This document shows, piece by piece, positions 63,502 through 64,000 of a stretch of DNA of 64,000 nucleotides. The translations under genes were made by a program, and so were the position numbers. The notes under the pieces were generated by a model, which was not told where the DNA came from, did no database searches, and was given only the letters and a program-made list of their open reading frames with translations. Positions within the stretch are counted from its first letter, which is position 1; the number at the start of each line of letters is the position of its first letter. Source of the stretch: Hofstenia miamia (Eukaryota; Xenacoelomorpha; Acoela); contig SCFE01000025.1 of the NCBI GenBank assembly GCA_004352715.1, forward strand, positions 2,016,710 to 2,080,709, in the 5' to 3' direction.

Positions 63502-64000
63502 ATTCATGCATAAGATTTAACATAATTAAGAACAGAGTAAACTTGCTACATGATCCCCGGATATCACCAGGATGACCTGTTCGTGCAAGGAAAGTCAGTG
63601 ATCTAAAAAAACTAATGCCCTTTGTTCCTCCGGTTCACCGACCATTCTACGAGTTGATTGTACCTGATTCTAACCTCAGTAACTAGAATAGTGACATTTA
63701 GGATGCCTTGCTGATTATTGATTCAAAGTGAGTTACAAAAAATCGTTTGTGTTTTAAATTTTATGAAATATCAAAATCATATTCGCACATAATATGCTTT
63801 GATTTAACACATGCTAGGTGCATCAACTTCTTCAGTGCAAACTTCGATCGATATCTATGAATTCTTGATTTTGAATTATATATCTTTTGATTTGAAATAA
63901 TACTATAATTTACATAGAAAACATAGAAACATAGGAATCAATGCCAAGATTCAAAAGTAAATGGTTGCAAACACCGCCAGAGTTTAAGATCAGTTTTCTC
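63502..64000. other. Window end without recognised features
   Basis: No coding homology seen. Confidence 0.4.

Overview
The window is from an AT-rich metazoan nuclear genome. Coding is split by spliceosomal introns with GT..AG borders and conserved phases. The recognisable genes are animal genes: a clan-2 cytochrome P450, DNAJC3/p58IPK and a MEPCE/Bin3-type RNA cap methyltransferase. Much of the rest is animal retrotransposon and DNA-transposon debris. The lineage cannot be fixed from this sequence; an invertebrate, possibly a tunicate or other soft-bodied marine animal, would fit but is not proven. There are no operons, CRISPR arrays, rRNAs or convincing tRNAs.

Layout. (1) 0.2-5.65 kb, minus: a three-exon P450 gene whose 3.5 kb intron holds a 5'-truncated non-LTR retrotransposon with a restriction-like endonuclease, plus a mariner scrap. 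(2) 5.7-18.3 kb: repeats only, including small hAT-like elements, an anomalous homopolymer-rich block, a GC-rich gapped repeat, a dead copy of a dispersed repeat ORF, a broken Gypsy-class gag-pol, and a hAT-like element with perfect 8-bp target-site duplications around an N gap. (3) 18.3-19.9 kb: a LINE reverse transcriptase, frameshifted and split by a false gap. (4) 23.4-24.9 kb, minus: intact intronless DNAJC3 with a TGACGTG unfolded-protein-response-like site just upstream. (5) 25.5-30.1 kb: Tc1-like and LINE debris, then a vertebrate-like Tc1 copy cut off right after its catalytic Glu. (6) 33.5-40.1 kb, plus: four-exon MEPCE/Bin3-like gene with a hAT MITE (8-bp target duplication) in intron 1 and a Stowaway-like MITE downstream. 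(7) 41.4-50.3 kb: a LINE graveyard (minus- and plus-strand fragments, ORF1, endonuclease, RT), with one mariner piece nested inside. (8) 50.6-53.2 kb, plus: a three-exon gene for a small, charged, helical protein that I do not recognise. (9) 53.5-54.4 kb: a pogo/Tigger element. (10) 54.5-64 kb: AT-rich DNA with microsatellites, an L1/Tx1-like fragment and another false gap.

The three recognised genes do not form a pathway: P450 oxidation at the ER membrane, an ER-lumen co-chaperone, and nuclear RNA capping. The strongest conclusions are the exon models, whose splice phases agree at every junction, and the observation that four of the six long N runs are flanked by the same sequence on both sides, so they are probably unmerged contig overlaps. 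I found no convincing undescribed multi-gene system. The best candidates for novelty are the unknown three-exon gene, the unassigned exon at 46.5 kb and the unclassified repeats.
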